Below, in pieces: positions 59,658-64,000 of a DNA stretch of 64,000 bases. This stretch comes from Tolypothrix campylonemoides VB511288 (lineage in GTDB: Bacteria > Cyanobacteriota > Cyanobacteriia > Cyanobacteriales > Nostocaceae). Under the pieces are notes generated by a model that worked only from the letters and a program-made list of their open reading frames with translations, was not told the DNA's origin and searched no databases. The translations under genes and the position numbers were made by a program. The stretch's first letter is position 1. Each line of letters begins with the position of its first letter. The stretch covers positions 471,303 to 535,302 of the forward strand of contig JXCB02000002.1 of assembly GCA_000828075.3 (NCBI GenBank). Reading direction: 5' to 3'.

Positions 59658-61100
59658 TTAACTCCGGTGCCATCTAGTGCCTTCACGGCTATCAATTAGG
59701 GTAATACCTTGTGCTTGTAGTTCGTCACGAATGCGATCGCTTTCGGCAAAATTCTTCGCTTTACGCGCTTCCTGTCTTTTCTGAATCAACGCCTCAATTT
59801 CTGCATCGCTTATACCGCTATTTTCGGGTGTTTGATCTGACATCTTGGCTTCTAAACCCAGAACTTGAGCTAATGTGACAAGAGTTTGCCACTTGCTTTG
59901 TAGCTCTACACTTGATGTTTCGGTTTTTCCCTCATGTACTAAAATATTTCTCTGGCGTTGTAGTTCCTTGGCTAATTCAAACAGTACAGGTAACCCACCA
60001 GAAAAATTAAAGTCATCATTGACAGCTTCTTGGAAACGCTCAACGTAAGAATTTTCGATTTTGGATGATTCTTCCCATCCGAGTTGTTTACCATATTCAT
60101 AGCCGAAGAGTAAACCTTCTTTGAGAGTTTGCCAACTGTTTGTCTTGTCGGCTAGAGCCTGATCAGTAAAATCAATCGGTTTGCTATAGTGCGCCCCGAG
60201 TACAAACAACCGCACCACCATTGGGTCAACTCCTCGATCCAGCAGATCCCGAATCCTGATAAAGTTACCCAAAGACTTGGACATTTTTTCACCATCCACT
60301 TTTACCATGCCGTTGTGCAGCCAGTAACGCGCCAGTGGTTTTCCTGTGACAGCTTCTGATTGAGCAATTTCATTTTCATGGTGGGGAAACTTTAAGTCTT
60401 CACCTCCAGTGTGAATGTCTATGGTTTCGCCAAGGCGATCGCGCACCATCGCCGAACATTCAATATGCCATCCCGGACGACCTTGACCCCAAGGTGATTC
60501 CCAAGCGGGTTCTCCTGCTTTTGCTGCTTTCCACAAAGCAAAGTCAAACGGATCTCTTTTCTTCTGATACTCTGGATCATCCACATTCACCCGTTCGCTG
60601 GCTCCTGCTTGCATATCTTCTAATTTGCGTCCAGAAAGTTTACCATACTGATCGAACTGACGCACTGCGTAGTAAACATCCCCGTCAGCCGGGTAAGCGA
60701 AGCCTTTATTTTCCAATTCATGAATCAGCCGCACAATGCCATTAATCGTGTGAGTTGCACGGGGATACTCATCTGCATCCTTGATCCCCAGCCGCCTCAT
60801 ATCCTCAAAATACGCTTTAATATAGAATTCAGAGACAGCTTCCATTGATGAACGTTCTTGCCGCGCTCGATTCAGTATCTTGTCGTCAATATCGGTAAAA
60901 TTTTGGACGAAGCGCACTTGATAACCAAGAAATTGCAGGTAGCGACGCACCACATCCCAAACAATGCAAGCTCTAGCATGACCCAAATGGCAGTAGTCGT
61001 ACACTGTCACGCCGCAGTAATACATCTTAACTTTTCCGGGTTCGACGGTTTCAAAAGGTTCTTGGCGACGGGTGAGTGTATTGTAAACAGTTAGGGTCAT
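59658..61100 (-). CDS. cysS: Cysteinyl-tRNA synthetase
   Basis: About 480 residues from the ATG at 61100 (MTLTVYNTLTRRQEPF); an in-frame TTG two codons upstream is not needed. Class I synthetase landmarks: HLGHAR (HIGH) in YCGVTVYDYCHLGHARACIV, zinc ligands Cys in YCGV and in WHIECSAM with His in FPHHENE, and KMSKS in GEKMSKSLGNF. The C-terminal tRNA-binding region (RKAKNFAESDRIRDELQAQG) is present. It charges tRNA-Cys. Confidence 0.98.
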   Translation of the reverse strand: MTLTVYNTLTRRQEPFETVEPGKVKMYYCGVTVYDYCHLGHARACIVWDVVRRYLQFLGYQVRFVQNFTDIDDKILNRARQERSSMEAVSEFYIKAYFEDMRRLGIKDADEYPRATHTINGIVRLIHELENKGFAYPADGDVYYAVRQFDQYGKLSGRKLEDMQAGASERVNVDDPEYQKKRDPFDFALWKAAKAGEPAWESPWGQGRPGWHIECSAMVRDRLGETIDIHTGGEDLKFPHHENEIAQSEAVTGKPLARYWLHNGMVKVDGEKMSKSLGNFIRIRDLLDRGVDPMVVRLFVLGAHYSKPIDFTDQALADKTNSWQTLKEGLLFGYEYGKQLGWEESSKIENSYVERFQEAVNDDFNFSGGLPVLFELAKELQRQRNILVHEGKTETSSVELQSKWQTLVTLAQVLGLEAKMSDQTPENSGISDAEIEALIQKRQEARKAKNFAESDRIRDELQAQGITLIDSREGTRWHRS

Positions 61101-61349
61101 AACCAAGTTTTACTAAATGTTTTACTAAATATAGAGATAAGAGATACGTAATAATAGGGGAGGGCCACAGCCCTGCACAAGGCTCTCCCGTCACAGCGAC
61201 TGGGAACCCGTAAGTCCTACGGACTGGCACTTTCGGCGCTAGCGTCTCTAAAGGAGAAGGGCTGGGATGAAATACCAGCATCCCTATGCTAGTGTTTTCT
61301 GTACTCTGTGCGCTACATTCTTCTATTTTGACTTTTTCACAGCATCGCT

Positions 61350-62492
61350 ATGCAAGCAGTTAGTTCCGAATCGAAATCAATAGATGCACCGAAACGAGGA
61401 TTGCCAGTAACAATTATTACTGGATTTCTTGGTAGCGGTAAGACGACTTTACTTAATCATATCCTGACTAATCAGCAGGGGCTGAAGACTGCTGTTTTAG
61501 TGAATGAATTTGGCGAAATTGGCATCGACAATGAGTTAATTATCTCCACTGACGATGACAATAATATGGTGGAGCTGAGTAACGGTTGTATCTGCTGCAC
61601 CATTAACACTGATTTAGTAGATGCCGTTTACAAAGTTTTGGAACGCCAAGACAAGATAGATTATCTCGTTGTAGAAACAACTGGACTAGCAGATCCGCTA
61701 CCAGTTGCGCTTACATTTCTCGGCACGGAATTACGCGACTTAACCCGTCTGGATTCAATCATTACGGTCGTAGACGCGGCAAATTACAGCCTGGATTTAT
61801 TCAATTCTCAAGCAGCCTACAGTCAAATTGCTTATGGTGATGTGATTCTGCTCAACAAAACAGATTTAGTTCCTCAAGCAGAATTGGAGACGCTGGAGGC
61901 AAAAATTCGGGAAGTTAAGGAAGGAGCGAGAATTATTCGCACTAACCACTCACAAGTGCCACTCCCCTTAATTCTCAGCGTTGGTTTGTTTGAGACAGAT
62001 AAGTATTTTGATGATGCTGCTAATAAGCATGATCATGACCATCATCATGACCACCATGAACATGACCATGAACATGAACATCATCACCACCACGATCATG
62101 ACCACTCTGAATGCGGTCATGACCATGACCATAACCATGATCATGAACATCACCATCATTCTGACCATTTAGAAAATGATGGTTTCACCTCAATATCCTT
62201 TCAGAGTGACAAACCTTTTGCAATTAGAAAGTTTCAGTATTTTCTAGATAACCAGTTACCTGAAACTGTCTTCCGCGCAAAGGGGATTATGTGGTTTGAT
62301 GAAAGTCCCAAACGTCATATTTTCCACCTTTGCGGTAAGCGTTTTACTTTGGATGATGATGAGTGGAAAGGTGAGAAGAAAAACCAGTTGGTGCTTATTG
62401 GTCAAAATTTAGATCATCAGGCTTTGCGAGAACAACTGGAAAACTGCGTCTGTCTGCCTTCCACTAATCGTGGTAAAGGGTTTGGGAAATAG
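61350..62492 (+). CDS. CobW/COG0523 metallochaperone GTPase with His-rich region
   Basis: A 380-residue GTPase. Walker A GFLGSGKTTLLNH, the metal-binding CxCC motif (NGCICC) near residue 86, Walker B VVETTGLADP and G4 NKTDL are all present, followed by the CobW C-terminal domain (about 290-370). Between them, about residues 228-285 are a dense His/Asp run (HDHDHHHDHHEHDHEHEH and on) of the kind that binds zinc or other metals. The family delivers Zn, Co or Fe to client enzymes. The client here is not shown; no neighbouring metalloenzyme or Zur site was recognised. Confidence 0.92.
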   Translation: MQAVSSESKSIDAPKRGLPVTIITGFLGSGKTTLLNHILTNQQGLKTAVLVNEFGEIGIDNELIISTDDDNNMVELSNGCICCTINTDLVDAVYKVLERQDKIDYLVVETTGLADPLPVALTFLGTELRDLTRLDSIITVVDAANYSLDLFNSQAAYSQIAYGDVILLNKTDLVPQAELETLEAKIREVKEGARIIRTNHSQVPLPLILSVGLFETDKYFDDAANKHDHDHHHDHHEHDHEHEHHHHHDHDHSECGHDHDHNHDHEHHHHSDHLENDGFTSISFQSDKPFAIRKFQYFLDNQLPETVFRAKGIMWFDESPKRHIFHLCGKRFTLDDDEWKGEKKNQLVLIGQNLDHQALREQLENCVCLPSTNRGKGFGK

Positions 62493-62508
62493 TTATTAGT
62501 CATTGACT

Positions 62509-62533
62509 CGTTCCCAGGTTCTACCTGGGAATG
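62509..62533. terminator. Hairpin between convergent genes
   Basis: CGTTCCCAGG and CCTGGGAATG pair over about 9 bp around a short loop 20 bp after the CobW-type gene. This sequence is also a common intergenic repeat of cyanobacteria, so a terminator role is not certain. Confidence 0.45.
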
Positions 62534-62560
62534 CGCTCATAAGTGTGTGTTGAGAGTACT

Positions 62561-62914
62561 TTATCTTCGGTAGTATTTTTCACAAACTTCATCCGCTATA
62601 ATTCCTGCAACCGTTCCAGGTACTGCGTAACCTTTTCGTCTGCCTTGATTGGTTTGAATGTAATAATCACTACTTTCACAATTTACCACAAAGATTGCAC
62701 GTCCAATCTTTCTATCTCTAATTTCAACCATACGTAAATTACCCTTAATAAAGACGGATTTACTGTTCATATATATTGGATATTCTTGTGCATCGTAACC
62801 AATAATGTACCATTCTGCTTTAGCTTGAAGAGGAAAGCTGAGCGAAACAGCAGTAGTGCTTACTAAAATGAACAAATGAGTACAGTGCTTAATAAGTTTG
62901 TTCATATTGTGCAA
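62561..62914 (-). CDS. Small secreted hypothetical protein
   Basis: A 117-residue protein with a signal peptide (HCTHLFILVSTTAVSLSF, then PLQAKA, cleavage before EWYIIG). An internal ATG (MNKLIK) could be the start. The mature part is short and mixed (EYPIYMNSKSVFIKGNLRMV, IFVVNCESSDYYIQTNQG) and ends with a Cys (VCEKYYRR), perhaps forming a disulfide with the other Cys. No family was recognised. Confidence 0.65.
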   Translation of the reverse strand: MHNMNKLIKHCTHLFILVSTTAVSLSFPLQAKAEWYIIGYDAQEYPIYMNSKSVFIKGNLRMVEIRDRKIGRAIFVVNCESSDYYIQTNQGRRKGYAVPGTVAGIIADEVCEKYYRR

Positions 62915-63462
62915 CTAAGTTTGTTGATACAATTCAACTTAAAATAAACTGTCGCATGAAATCTAAGGTTTCCTCAAGGGTATTTGTATACATCGTTACT
63001 GCAATTCAGGGAAATGCCGTTGTAATTATTTTTGGAAGTGGTTGAGAGTTTTTTATTGACTAAGTTTTGTCTACAGCTAGCAACTTGTAACGACCGTCGA
63101 AAAAGTTTTGGATAACTTTCTATAACTGCTAAATCTGTTAATTATATCTTTTAGTCAAAAATAAATGTAAATTAGATAACTAAGTATGAGAAAACTCATT
63201 CGTTTGAGTTCAAGTAAAATCAACAACAAACAGTAGTTGTGGGCAACAGGCTTGACAAGGAATTTGTGCAGGTTGTTTCCAGTCAAGTAAATCAGTCGTA
63301 GAGGTAGATATAGCGAATTGTGCATAGAATACACCCCTCCCTAACCCTCCCCAAGGCATCGGGGAGGGTGCGCTCTCTTCGCAGGTAGTATGCTGTATTC
63401 TACTGAGTTGAAAAGCGCTATAAGTAGAGAGTTGAAATTCCAATCCACAATTTAAAATCGAT
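62915..63462. other. Gene-free stretch upstream of dtd
   Basis: A/T-rich sequence with one small inverted-repeat element (63327-63401). No gene was recognised. Confidence 0.55.
63327..63401. repeat. Small inverted-repeat element with TAGAATACA ends
   Basis: TAGAATACA and TGTATTCTA flank about 57 bp holding a CCCTCCCC...GGGGAGGG hairpin. Small enough to be a hairpin-forming repeat; no coding. Confidence 0.55.
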
Positions 63463-63939
63463 ATGCGCGTCATTATCCAACGAGTCAAATCATCTCAAGT
63501 GAGTGTGAACGGTGAAATAGTCGGTAAAATTGGACGAGGGCTAAACTTGCTCGTTGGTATTGCCGACACTGATACTGATGCTGAACTTGATTGGATGGTG
63601 CGTAAGTGTCTGGAATTGCGGCTGTTTCCTGAAGAAGAAGAGGGCGTTAGCAAAGCTCCTCCTGGGGAGGCTCGTTGGCAAAAATCTGTACAAGAGATAG
63701 GCGGCGAATTGCTGGTAGTAAGTCAGTTCACGCTTTACGGTGACTGTCGCAAAGGTCGCCGTCCCTCTTTTGACCGTTCAGCTGCTCCTGAAATAGCACA
63801 AGAGTTATATAACCGCTTTGTTGACAAGTTACGCTCAAGTGGTATACGAGTGGAAACTGGTAAATTTGGGGCAATGATGCAAGTCTCTATTGAGAACGAT
63901 GGTCCTGTTACTTTGTTACTAGAGCGAGAAGCAACATAA
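63463..63939 (+). CDS. dtd: D-aminoacyl-tRNA deacylase
   Basis: A 158-residue enzyme that hydrolyses D-amino acids from mischarged tRNA. Family motifs are intact: [39 protein letters not shown] (Ser-Gln-Phe-Thr catalytic motif) and [19 protein letters not shown] (Asn-x-Pro motif). Between about residues 60 and 75, relatives have a short loop before the RWQKSVQEI stretch, but here it reads [15 protein letters not shown]. The DNA (63640-63690) matches the dispersed palindromic repeat (GGCGTTAGCAAAGCTCC and GGGGAGGCTCG). The insert keeps the frame and probably lies in a loop. Confidence 0.95.
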   Translation: MRVIIQRVKSSQVSVNGEIVGKIGRGLNLLVGIADTDTDAELDWMVRKCLELRLFPEEEEGVSKAPPGEARWQKSVQEIGGELLVVSQFTLYGDCRKGRRPSFDRSAAPEIAQELYNRFVDKLRSSGIRVETGKFGAMMQVSIENDGPVTLLLEREAT

Positions 63940-64000
63940 GGGTTTATACTGAAAATAAAAATCTCAGCGGCAGCTAGACTGCCAGGTACTAAATGGTGAG

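Overview
The window is chromosomal DNA from a filamentous, probably heterocyst-forming, cyanobacterium of the Nostocales. The species cannot be named from this sequence. Support comes from many HIP1 palindromes (GCGATCGC), heptanucleotide short tandem repeats such as (CCCTAAT/CCCCAAT)n, and cyanobacterial gene families: IctB, cyanoexosortase B with its partner protein, a CYP38/TLP40-type lumenal immunophilin, very large PAS/GAF hybrid kinases, and a caspase-STAND-WD40 protein. No tRNA, rRNA or CRISPR array was recognised.

Layout. 0-8.6 kb: minus-strand signal transduction (a hybrid-type kinase cut by the left edge, a PAS-receiver protein, a 1488-residue hybrid kinase behind a small XRE regulator). 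8.7-14.4 kb: a damaged NmrA-like gene, a dynamin-like GTPase, a truncated MEKHLA gene full of nested repeats, and a secreted sorbosone dehydrogenase. 14.6-23.8 kb: an exopolysaccharide/exosortase cluster (Wzc-like tyrosine kinase, SLBB export protein, cyanoexosortase B-associated protein, cyanoexosortase B, DegT aminotransferase), interrupted by an opposite-strand cytokinin-dehydrogenase-like gene. 25.4-33.4 kb: a degenerate histidine kinase, ictB, a WGxxGxxG-tailed small protein, smpB, two tandem rhomboids and the immunophilin. 33.6-40.1 kb: a caspase-nSTAND-WD40 gene divergent from two unrecognised genes, one predicted to be membrane-anchored. 40.7-64 kb: mostly housekeeping (uvrC, rlmN, cobM, lgt, coaD, tldD/tldE, cysS, dtd), with a globin, a GNAT, a tyrosinase, a CobW-type GTPase and a Uma2 nuclease.

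The most system-like locus is 33.6-40.1 kb. A caspase-type protease is fused to a STAND NTPase and 14 nearly identical WD40 units whose differences sit at a few columns. It lies 83 bp from a divergent pair encoding a small helical protein and a coiled-coil protein with a C-terminal membrane anchor. This fits a recognition/cell-death or defence module, but that is inference.

The second theme is repeats that reshape genes. A 156-bp MITE with 15-bp terminal inverted repeats and a 10-bp target duplication is nested in another repeat, and an uninterrupted copy elsewhere serves as its empty site. Dispersed palindromic repeats lie in frame inside a hypothetical gene and dtd, and supply the stop codon of coaD where it overlaps the next gene. 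There are also a decayed uvrC fragment, a 229-bp tandem duplication and several other small inverted-repeat elements.
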